From positions 366,261 through 430,260 of the forward strand of contig CAADRB010000070.1 of NCBI GenBank assembly GCA_900708905.1: a stretch of DNA of 64,000 bases. The letters are read 5' to 3'. Source of the stretch: Hymenolepis diminuta. Taxonomy: Eukaryota > Platyhelminthes > Cestoda > Cyclophyllidea > Hymenolepididae. A program made the translations under genes and the position numbers. Positions 38,161 to 49,092 of the stretch are shown here, one piece after another (the first letter of the stretch is position 1; each line of letters starts with the position of its first letter). The notes below the pieces were generated by a model, which did no database searches, was not told the DNA's origin, and saw nothing but the letters and a program-made list of their open reading frames with translations.

Positions 38161-39796
38161 CTGAAAAAGTGATTTCATCTCGTAAAATAAATGTATTAAT
38201 ATAAATTCAATAGATAGAATAATTTATGTACAAATTTTATCTATTATACAGTTTATTTTACTCATATTAATTTCAGCAAATGATCAAACGCATGAGCGAT
38301 TGATGGCTCCACTTTGTGTTAGCCACGTGATTGGTTAATAATTTAATTGTTTCATCTCTCCTAATTACAATTTTCACCCGTCATTCGACAATTTTTTGAA
38401 GTGAGATTTTGATTGGATCAATTATAATATTTATTTCCCCCTTATTAAATTTTAATTTCATTGGAAGAATTGGCCACTAGATTATCAATCTTAGGATATT
38501 CGAAATATTCCTTATATTTCACTGTCATATCTAAAATATACAAATATAATACATTTAGAGTGTTTTAGGTCCTCTCTGAAACATGTAATTTTATTATTCA
38601 CATTAATACACAAAATTGCACACTTTTTTCATTTTGGGAAGCTACTGAAATCGGTTAACAGAGATTTTCAAACGTCCATCCACGGGATTGATGGAAACAA
38701 TTTGAATGTTCCCATCAAATAGCTAAAGCTTCATTGAATTTGTTTATAAATTAATTGTGAATATTTAGGCTGCTATTAGAATTTATGGCTTTGCATAAGC
38801 GTTAGTCAGCAAATCATTTTGAAGTTAAATTTAATGGCACCCGTACCGACTGATATCAATGTTTATGTAGTCTGTCTGGATCGCCAGGTGGCCAGCAAAA
38901 CAATGCAGTGACCCAAACCGGTAAAGGTCAAGTTGAAAGACGACTTACGTCGGCATCATTGGAAGTTATCTTTCAAATCGGCTTTTTTATTTACCTGAAT
39001 TTTAAACTTCATTTATCTGCTGAATAGATTGCGTCCATTATTTTAATTTTCGCACGAGAAACTGTTTAAATATTAATTAAAAATAAGCTACCATCTACTA
39101 TTATTAAGAAAGATCGCGGGATGAAAAAATTAAAAGGGGCTATCAGATGAGTAATTAAATTAGAACAGTTCAAATGATACAGATAATACCCAACTATTAT
39201 ATCACTATCATATTGTGAAAACTGGGTCATATGACGATCTGTCCTCAGTGATTGCATTGGTTCCAGTAACCCGCAAGATCCAAAACTATGAGAAAGAAGA
39301 CGTGGCTGATTATTGAGGGCAGAAATAATCAGTGCTGGGAATTCAACCATTTTATCTTTATTTGCAAAAAATGAATTTAAGGGGAGTGTTTGTTTGTCAT
39401 AAGATTGTATCATACATCTCGAATCATAGTACACATCAATTTTTGTTCCCGAAATTGGTCCTCTATTCTCTTAAGATAGGATTCTAAATGCTCTTCATTC
39501 CATAGAAAGGTTTATGTAATATGTTTCTGATGCTTGTTAAGTATTAATAATACCAAAGGGAAGGTTATATATTTTGAATTTCAACTTTGGTGCTGTGCAA
39601 GCACATTTTTCAAATTTGAAATTCACTTACCATGAAGATGGTAAATGAATACGCATATTTAATAGTTAGGATATACATTCATCTGAAAGCCACTTCTGGA
39701 AGCAGATAACTTAAATTATCACGACTGGATTTTACAATGTCGCAGAGAATGGGTTATTGTGTTCAGATTATGAAAAATTAATATTGTCTTCTCTAT

Positions 39797-40540
39797 TTGG
39801 CGTTTAAAATAGTCACCATTTTTATTAATTACATCTTCCCATCTTGCCATAAGCTTTCTCATTCCTTCTTCATAGAATTTAGACAGTTTGGACTCAAAAC
39901 AGGAAACTAGCTTCTTCATTTCCACCTCTTCTCGTGAAATAGGCCTTTGTATCATTCGATGAAAGCTCCATTAAGCTCCTGAAAAGATGAAAATGGATTG
40001 GTGCAAGAGAAGATCGGGAGAATAAAGTGGGTGATACATGACTTCTCAGCCAAATTCTTCAACGAGATTTTTGGCTGCTCTTGTCTGGGATTGTCATGAT
40101 GCAGTATCAATTCTTTTCGATTGATCAAAGAAGGCCGTTTTCCTGCCGTTAACTGCTTTCAAACGAGTTAGCCGCTGATGGTAAACTTCGAAAGTCATTG
40201 TTTGATTGTCACCCATTAGTTCAAAATTAACAATTTCCTTCAAATCCCACCATACACAAAAAAGAATATTTTCGAGTGCAGTCCCGCACTGTTTCGGTTG
40301 TGTGTATTGACTTTAACCACTGTCTTTTGCGCTAACCATTGTTGTACAGGATCCACTCCTCGTCGCTGTCAGTTATGATTCGGTCTTAAAAATGTGCCTG
40401 AAGTTCATGAGGACGCAGTGAAAGACAACAGGTCACACGCTGTTGTTCGTTGATTTCTGACAAATCGTGTGGGGAGGAGAAGGGGGTCCATTTGTCAGCC
40501 TTTGAGACTTTCCCAGTCAATCATAAGATCAACGCTCATG
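39797..40540 (-). mobile_element. Decayed mariner copy (copy 2) with transposase pseudogene
   Basis: Close nucleotide similarity to copy 1 runs through the C-terminal half: ISREEVEMKKLVSCFESKL, then FYEEGMRKLMARWEDVINK and NGDYF. Unlike copy 1 it keeps the middle: HDLSEINEQQRVTCC, the first catalytic region DSDEEWILYNN, and RKRQWLK. It has many stops and frameshifts. HDNA has become HDNP, and the third-Asp position is His (APIHFHLF). The N-terminal third is missing beyond about 40540. No terminal repeat was found at the left end. Confidence 0.8.
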
Positions 40541-40632
40541 GAGGCACATATGGTGGTGTGAATGACCAACTGCTCTGGCTGATTCTGGTCAACAAGAGAG
40601 CTGGCAGAATGTGAGTTCCATATAAGAGCGAC
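40541..40632 (+). repeat. SINE-like fragment at the broken end of mariner copy 2
   Basis: Contains GAATGACCAACTG, CTGGTCAAC and CAGAATGTGAGTTCC in the same order as related words in the fragment at 44641-44780. It begins where mariner similarity stops. Confidence 0.4.
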
Positions 40633-42259
40633 TCTAAGATAACTTCACCCTCCTCAAGTCAAGGATTGTGGACGCTTCTCTCTTAAGAACTTAAGAATTT
40701 CACTTATTAAAAACCAGAACCTCCGTCATCTTCATTCGTGAATGCGTGACCCTTCTATTTAAGCATAAGGAGTTTTCGTAATGTACAGAATATCCTTTGT
40801 AGATATCATAACTGAGTATTAATTGCTCTCCATCTTGTTTCGATACGTCCTTTTAGGAAGTCCGATAAACATTACATTTATTTAACCATTTTACTCGATT
40901 AATTAATTCTTTTTCCCAAAGTCTGCAAGATGATGAGTCAAAAACATTGAAAGGAATAGAAATTTGCTCTCATACGACTAGATTAAGCATTTTTCAACCA
41001 CGAGCTTTTCTGGTTTACCTTTAACCAAACGAAAGCGATCGGCTAAAGGGAACTATTAATTATTTCCATAAATTTTATTTTAATAGTTGTCTTGTACAAT
41101 AAGAATTCGCAAATAATCGGAGTGAATTAATGGAAAAAAATGGTTATAAAAACGGTTTTCTCTATGAATATTGATATTGTCATATGATGCAGCAACTTCG
41201 ATAGTGTGACAATCAAAAAGTTTCCAAAACTTATGATTATTAATAAATGAAATTATAACCGGTAACGAGAGGAAATTTTATAAATCTCTACTTGCTATGG
41301 AAATAACAGAGGAAGTGAGAGAGAAAGAGAAAATAAGCCAAATTATCCGTTGGTCAAGTTATAATAAATGGAGCTGATTTTCTGGCTTTCGCCGTCAGTC
41401 AGCTTAACATCTAATAGTCATTCCATGATGGTTATGACAGAAGTGACATATGAGTCAATATCCACCATTTTTCTCAAGGTTAACTATCAATTTCATCGGT
41501 TTCGGGTTAACGTAATATTAATTATGAAGTCATCCGGCTGTTCAAAGGTGGATAATTTCTAACCTCCAGAAATTAAGCTTATTGATTGCCACAGAAAATT
41601 ATTAAGCAGAAAGCATAATAAATAATATTATTTGCGACTTTCTCTCAAAATGGCATACATGATTTGAATTTGTTCATCTTTAACCTGTCACTATATTACC
41701 TAGTTGTCATAACACGTGACCAAGATGCTGAAATATGTTGGTCAATCCCGCTGTCATGAGGCATACTACACATGCTCAGCTCCAGAGAGAGAGTCTTTAT
41801 GCAGATAAGACTAATCTGGTAAGGAGAAGTTAATTGATTAAATCATGAGACTTTTACCTTTGGTGTTGGGTTCTTCCCAATAGTGATTAGCTGGAGAAAA
41901 TTGAACCAATCATTGGACGATGTGACAGAACATGATTGGTCAGACAACGCACCAAACGATGAATGGCGGTTGACCTCGTCATGATGTGACCTACCATAGT
42001 AATGGCGTAGAAGTGACATAGCGATGGCGCGTAATTGCACTTCCGGTGCACGCCAAAGTAATCTTTCGCCTTCTTATCACCAACACTATTCTATTATTAT
42101 TAAATTTCCTAATTTTGTGGTGTAAATAAATCCACAAGTAATCTACTGTTAAACGGAGGTGGCCAATAAAGTGCTTATTAGGACCTTGGAGTTTAAGTTA
42201 GTAGCTAAAACTTGTGAGTACTATGGAAGTACCTTTCTTGGGTTAATCAAAGAGGGAAG

Positions 42260-42305
42260 TGGCACCACCACTCACTATTCTAAACTGGTCAACACTCCTG
42301 CTATC
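42260..42305 (+). repeat. Very short SINE-like fragment
   Basis: TGGCACCACCACTC followed by CTGGTCAACACTCCTGCT resembles the body of the family. The match is short and could be chance. Confidence 0.2.
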
Positions 42306-44640
42306 GGATAAATAGGAACTGGTTTTTGAAGGTGATCGAAGAATGCCACTCTTTGCTTGGAAATTGATATCTAGTTCAACTGATGATAAATCATACTCAA
42401 AGCAAGCAACGTTCTCTTAAGTCTCGAGCGAAGAAGATTCAAATGACAAATTAAAACTCAAATTTCGAGGAATAAATCCTAAAAATTTTTTTCTTCCTCT
42501 CATTAAAAATTATACTAAAACTCGAATTGCATCCATGATACGAACTTTTGATCTAGTGGTCTAAGTAGACATTTTTAATACTGAAATGTAAGGAAAAATA
42601 CACTGTCTCTTTGATTAAAATTGTTAAATTCTGCCAATACCAACTCTTCGAACGGCATTTCAGTAAAGGAATCGTTTAGAGAATGAAAATTTTGTGTTGA
42701 GACACCCGATTTAAAAGTTCATCTCATTCATAAATACTTGGACACACACACAAACTCATATTTGAGCTCTAGCCTATCAGTTATTCATCTACCGCGGTGA
42801 GAATTTAAACCAGTTGTCATTTGTAAGTATTCATTCTGATTTCAAACCAACACACAAATAAACATATACACTCGCCGAGGTACCAACCCGCATCCGCAAT
42901 CAGGTCGTTTCTTATAGTTGAGACCCCGATATGTTTGTATAAACACAGAGATTTTACCAGTGCATAAACCTACGTCGCCTGATTTTTAAGCATGTCTCCT
43001 TTATGTACACGGAAGTTGGATACAACACTGCACCATCATTTCTACATCCGCTCCTCTCCGCCCGACTTTTTCTTGTTGTGAACGCTCACTTAGTCACACT
43101 TAACACTGTCTGTCGGGAATGCTCCGTTTCGAGAATAAATTGTTTTGCCCGTTAAAAACCAGATGCAGTTGGTAAATGTGACACTCTAAGCAGTATAGTA
43201 TAAACTATGTCTGCCTTGAAAAGAGTCTGTTAATGATGTTTGTACGACATAACTGAATAAGGTGGTATCTTATTACGATAGACCCTAAATTTGTGAAATA
43301 AATTTGATTCATTTTGTTTCAGTGGGATTGTCATTAATTATAATTGGCAACAGCAAAGAAATGAGTAAATTTTATTTCGTTAGCAATCGAAAGCAATCGA
43401 TTTTCGTTAACAATAAATTCAAAATTTGGGAAGGGGAGGTGATCGAAAAGATTTTGAGAGAAAATTCAAGTTGTCCAAGATTTTTGCATCACTTTCTGAA
43501 TTCGGGTCATCAAATATTTTCAGGTTCCAACATTCAAGTTATATGATTCAGCACCTGGAGTAATAATCAAATCCTACTCCAAAATTTTCAGTTCTTGTTG
43601 ACCGGCCGTCTAATGGAGATGGTAGATTTTGACACTTCAAGCCATTCTTCCCAAGGTTGAAAAAGCAGAATGATTTAGCATGCTAGTAGACATCATACAC
43701 GGTATCAACAATGGAGATCAGAGATAGCACGATTAAAAGAAGTGTAAAAATTCATTGTCAAGGTTTTTTGGGAACTAACGAAATTTATATAATTTTTAAT
43801 TTGTCCTTTGAAAGAGCTCACTTTTTTACAATATGGAAGATGATGCTTAAGTTCGAAGTGCTGTACAGTACTGAATGTTCTGCTCAGTTGGAACTACGTT
43901 TTGAATCATTTAGGCGAAATATTCAGTAGACGTTGGTTTCAAGAAAAAAATTTGATTTTGTGTGCGAAATTTCAAAAACCTGCTGAAAGTTTACTAATAG
44001 TACAAGAAGGCGCGCACGTGGAAGTAACCGAGTTTTAGAAACTGGACGGTGGCGCCAACCGGGTATTATTAAAGGATGGCAAATTTTATTCTCAAAAATT
44101 ATTCTTTGTTTTAATAATTTAATATCCGTAGGTTTTAAAAACGATGGGATACAGCTCAAAATCCTACCCTCTAATTTCATTAAGCTTGTCGTTATCATTT
44201 GATCAAAACAGTCCAATGTTTATATCCATTGGATGAAAATGAATAATGTTTATCAAAGGAAAATTAAATTGAAACATCTTTGTGAATAATTCAAAACTTT
44301 TGCATTTTTGCGGAATTTTGAGTAAATTGCCAAAGTTTGCTTGATCCCGTGTTATTATTTAGTTTGGGAGATTTGTGGCTATTTTGGAGGCTAATTTTGG
44401 TATGACGATATCCAACTAGCTATTCTGATAAGAGCTTTAAATGCTTATTTAAGAAATTGACTGCCTTATCCTACTGAATTATCAAAAACGGGGGATTTTC
44501 GAAACTAAAATACGTGCTTGTTTTCAGTTATTTAGACTTGATTTGTCATTCACTATAAAAATTTCGATCCATTTGATTCAATTCGTTAAATTCCTCGTAA
44601 AATCTTTAACTTGCACCCTGTGCGGTCAATATACACGTCA

Positions 44641-44780
44641 TAATGTCAGAGGTCACGGGTCCGTTACCTACCGGTGCACATCCACCGGCCGGAATGACTA
44701 ATCATGCAAGATTGAACTGGTCAACTAAAGGAGATATTTCATATTCTCATAGGTATCAGAATGAGAGTTCTCCGGCCTAG
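44641..44780 (+). repeat. tRNA-derived SINE copy (best body)
   Basis: Reads TCAGAGGTCACGGGTCCG (a decayed box B region), then CCGGTGCACATCCACCGG, GGAATGACTAATC, CTGGTCAAC and CAGAATGAGAGTTCTCCGG. The head matches 58080-58162 and 61510-61620. The body matches 13921-14028 and 40541-40632. It is the longest single stretch of the inferred consensus in the window. Confidence 0.5.
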
Positions 44781-45254
44781 ATGAATGTGACCATACGCTC
44801 CCCCTAAAAAGGCTAGTAAATTATGGTAAATCTCTACCCATGGTTAAGTTAATTTAAATAAAATTCTGATAATTAACATATCAGTAAAGGGTAATCCAAT
44901 AACCTAATTACTGGCCTGTATAACCACAATCTGTTTAGCTAATGTCCCATTTATTGGAAAAGAATAATATTATTTCTTCAATGCAGGAGTATCACAGGAT
45001 TATGCGCCTATGTGCAAATTTTATAATTTTTATGTATTAATTCTGTATGTATTAAACATGAGTTGGTTTTTTAGTGGCAAGGGAAGCAAATAAAATAAGT
45101 AAAAAGCGCCAACATGGTGTAAATGCAGATTAAAATAAGCAATTTCTTGCATTTCCTTAAAAATAAAACTCTTGTTTAAGTTAAATATAACTTCTAGTTG
45201 CAGAGGTTGAATGTAAAAATTTCCCTCGTGTTGGACGCTAGCCTATCGAGTTCT

Positions 45255-45392
45255 TAACTCCAATTGGTTAACTGCCCATAGGAACTAGCCAATGAGAGCG
45301 TGATAGGGGTTTTACGCCTGCTTCATTTAAGGTTACAAGGCGGTGAGCCACCAATTGCGCAGAAGGTTTGCCAAGGACATCACGCCAATGGG
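45255..45392. promoter_or_regulatory. Cluster of CCAAT boxes
   Basis: CCAATTGG at 45260, GCCAATGAG at 45288, CCAATTGCGC at 45351 and CGCCAATGGG at 45383 lie within about 130 bases, in a patch richer in G and C than its surroundings. Multiple CCAAT boxes suggest NF-Y-type promoter elements. It sits about 3.5 kb upstream of the bHLH-PAS start codon, so it could be its promoter if a 5' UTR intron exists. Confidence 0.3.
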
Positions 45393-48300
45393 TTTCAGTC
45401 AAACGATCTTCCATCGAGGAATTTTAGTTGGCTTGTCCGTTTCTTTGGTATGGCTCATTTTACCAATTCAATTTAATTGTTTATATCAATTAAATTAATT
45501 GTTTTTATTCTTGATTTATAAGTCGCTTTGTTTCTATTAATTCAATTCAATCATGACGGGTTTTTTTACATTTCTTTTGCAAATTAGTATAAATCTGTGA
45601 GTTGCGCTACATTGTTTTCCAGCATTTGTTTTTCGAATTTGATAATTATTTTTCGTTTATCTATTTCATTATTATTTACAATACAAACTGTTTTTAATAT
45701 GCAATTGCTTAAATAAATCTTCACACCAAATAGTGCAATGCTAAAATGTTAAATTCCCCCTGGATATAGTTATCTCATTCGAAGATAAATTAATTCAATA
45801 TTAATTAGTGTTTCATTAAATGGTGGCTTACTGAAAACAAACGTTTAGAATTAAATGTTATGACATTATCATTTATATTCATTTAACCCGAAGTCTTGAA
45901 GCTTTGGCAACAATGATGGCATATTATCCTTCAACTTTAAACGGAGTAGAGCAGATAAATATTTTCTTTGAGTCCTAAAAAAGCTCAAAAATTAATAAAA
46001 ATTTATGTATTTTATAATGGACGAAGGAAATTTTTTACCTAATATATTGAAAAGATGGTTTATGAATAAAAGACAGTTACATGAGTGTTTTATGCGGGTT
46101 CTGATTAGAGTAAGCACTAAATTTAAAAGCCCTCCACCCAATTCGAAATTTGGCATAACAGTATAAAAAAGGGAATGAAGGAAGAAAGAAAAAGAACCAA
46201 ATTCTTCGCACATAGGAGAAACAAAAGATAAAGCATCATTTTGCGTAGAATTAGTTTTTCTTTCCTTAATATCTCATTTGTTTCATTCTAGTAATGCGAT
46301 GCGCCTGTTCATGCACGTGGATTTACTTTTAAACATATTCCTTGGTTTTTCTTAGGAGGAATATTCCGCATTTTTTAAATTCAACCTATTCAGTTTACCC
46401 ACAGATTTCGTGTTTGTCCTCTGCTCAGAAAAGTGAATTTCTTCTGAAATTAGTCGGAACTTTTTCCTCAAACTCGATGCAGAGATTTGGTTTCATTTTT
46501 TTCATCGTAGCCCATTCTATAAATTTTCCGAAGAATTTATTTCAGCAGTTGTGAATCCAAAGTGGTTAAAAAATTGGCTCTTTGATTATAAGTCTGTAAT
46601 GGATGCAAAACAAGACCACTCCCTCTCGTTTAATCACGAGATTATTCTTATTTATGCGGTTTCTATGTGTAACCACGCACCTCAATTGAAATCAAATGAG
46701 CTATTCATTTATTTTCTATTCTAATTGATTGGCGATTTGGAGGAAAATTTTTGGAGCGAGAGATTTCTATCGTCGTCTCTTATCTTTTGCATAATTTATG
46801 CCACGCTTACAATATCACCGTCATTTGCCCACGAGCCATAAACTCCAGAGCGAAATCATTGGCTTTGCTAATGTCAGCCTCGAAGATCTGAACCCGTAAT
46901 CAGCGTATAAGAGATGCTTCTTTTGTCAAGTCTATCTGTGGTTTTTCAATAATAATCTGGAATAAACAGATGGAATCCTTAGACTTCTATTGTGTGGTTT
47001 GCAATTAAACTCTTTATTGATTTATATTTATGATTTATATGAAAAAGGATATTATCTATTAAAGGATACTGACGATGATGATTTATCATTCATCGAACTC
47101 CTCCGTTAACCGACTCCGTTTGCTTCCCACAATTACAAATTACAAAGATATTTAGTACTACTGTGGGTAGGGATAATCACAGTGACAGCCAAAGTCCTGT
47201 TTACCAATTATAGACTATTTTCCCCCCAAAGAACTGGAAATTTTTGTTTCATATGAAGCAGATTAAGTGACACGTTTTTAAAGAGTTTTCATTATTAATC
47301 TAAGGCAGAGATAAAGAATCCCTGAACTGCTGAGCAGAAGTTCGCTTTCAGACTCCTACTTTCTCTGTAAAAATTCGGATTTTCTAATCTCTGGATGTTC
47401 TCTGATGGGTGTCAATCTTCTTATATATAATAGTTAAAATCAGTTGTTGAATGTTGAATAGTGCGTGTCTTCACCTGAGAGACTTCAGTTTGCCTCTGTT
47501 GAATTTGCTTCAAACACAAGGGTGTTCATTTTTGCTCGGAGAGACGCAAACGCAAGAGGTCCTGAACGGAGGAATGTCTGTTCGAAATAACTATTACTGA
47601 TTTAAAAATAGCCTTTACGGGGACTAAGAATTTTCTGCTTAATGATTAACGAGAGAAACTGTCTGCAAGTGGAAAATGATCGTAAATTCTGTTTTTATTT
47701 TATTTTTGAATATCCAGGTGCTAAGGTTTCATAATTCTTCTTTTTTTGTTTTAATGAGCTTTTTAATAATTTATGCATTTGAATTTGTCGAATAAATTGA
47801 ATGCTTAAATAATAGATACATATATCAACGTCTTCCACTTTTACTTGATTGAAGATCCGTTAAATTTGTCAAAAAAAACGTGTCCCTAATTTATCTCTCA
47901 CAAATCTGCAGAAAATTTTTCATTCCTTGATTTCAACTCATTCATCCTCTGATGCCTGGTTTTTGGAAAGTAATTTTTAATGAAATACAGCAGTTTTTCC
48001 GTGTTCCGGTTTCCCCCAAAATGAGGACAAATATGTTGGGTTTTTTAGCCTAGGATTGGCAAGGGGTTAGAGGTATGGGGAAATTGGAAGAAAAGGGAGG
48101 AATTTCGAAGGTATACACCTCTGAAAGTATGCATTTTACTATGAAGGTGGCATTTAAAAATTGTCCGAAATCCTTTTTCTAATTTCTAATGTCTTTGACG
48201 GATATCGGTTAGAGATGTAAGGTATCGGTTACAAAAAAAAGTATTTGTTGTAGTTTTCCGCCTTTATCAAAAGAGGCTGAAATCAATCCTAGCGGCTTCA

Positions 48301-48839
48301 AATATCTTCCAACTATGGTTAGTTTAGGAAAGAATGCTCACACCAACGTTTTCTTCTTTTCAGCGGCGAACTGTTTCCTATTTCATTTCCTAACGCAAAC
48401 TCCAACACTACCTAACTTTGGCTAAATACTTTCAATCTGATGAACTCTATTAAATTCTAGAAAATCTTTTTTCTGTATATTTCCATCTAAATTCAAACCG
48501 TTTGAATATCTACTCCTCAAGATACTCGTCGCTACACACAGAGCACACAGCCAGTCTATCCAAGCCACCGCCCTAAGAATTTGGGACAAAAATGCAACTA
48601 GATGTTTTACAACTAGCGCAAAAGAAAAAAAGTACATAAAAGATTCATGACCAAAACTTCCCTCGTGTTTTCTTCTAAAATTTTAGATTGTGAAATCTAA
48701 ATAAAAATTTGCTTTGCAAAATCCGTAAAAATAGAACTGGGCAGTCGATTTAAACAAAAAAACAATTAAATATGTATTGTGATTTTGAATAGACCGTCGG
48801 GTATTTAGCGCCCTCACGTTCGTTTTGTTTGTTTTAATC

Positions 48840-48859
48840 ACGCAGGTGAATAGCACTGC
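48840..48859 (+). promoter_or_regulatory. Possible splice acceptor just upstream of the bHLH-PAS start codon
   Basis: A pyrimidine-rich stretch (gttttgtttgttttaatc) leads to acgcag ending at 48845, 14 bases before the ATG. This could be a cis-splice acceptor after a 5' UTR intron, or a spliced-leader trans-splice site as used by several invertebrate groups. The site is short and unproven. Confidence 0.35.
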
Positions 48860-49092
48860 ATGAACGCAGTTGAGAAAGACAATAGAGAGCTGGCGGAGAT
48901 ATCGATCGTCCTCTCTCCCTTTTCCCCCACTCAGCATCAGTCGTCTACGGCGACTGTTGCTGAAAGCACCGCCGCAGCTATCACCACTACCACCTCCCCT
49001 GCTTCAGTCCAGACACCCATCACCGGAAATCTGATCTCAATTCCAATGCACCTGGCGCCATCTCGAATGGTTTGTCTTCGTGCTACTACTCA
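48860..49092 (+). CDS. Exon 1 of bHLH-PAS gene (start codon, disordered N-terminus)
   Basis: Encodes residues 1-77 plus two bases of Gln78. The segment is low in complexity, with runs of Ser, Thr, Ala and Pro (for example AAITTTTSP), so it is probably flexible. It ends in CA followed by a gtaagt donor at 49093. Without splicing, the frame stops at once (TAA 49094-49096). An in-frame TAG nine bases upstream of the ATG fixes this as the first Met of this reading frame. Confidence 0.75.

Larger units (their letters stand above)
29956..39796. other. Mostly featureless AT-rich stretch
   Basis: Holds the palindromes at 31101-31154 and two weak exon candidates. A tRNA-like stretch near 31970-32010 (TTAGCAGAGTGGC) could be a SINE head relic. 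A G+C-richer patch at 34866-34970 includes ATTGGCTGG. There is one ambiguous base at 34313. No supported gene. Confidence 0.45.
40633..48839. other. No gene recognised upstream of the bHLH-PAS start
   Basis: Contains SINE fragments at 42260 and 44641 and the CCAAT cluster at 45255-45392. Open frames at 43304-43546 (after a good ttttgtttcag), 43711-43929 and 46342-46554 are unrecognised. Any promoter or 5' UTR exon of the bHLH-PAS gene should lie here. Confidence 0.4.
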
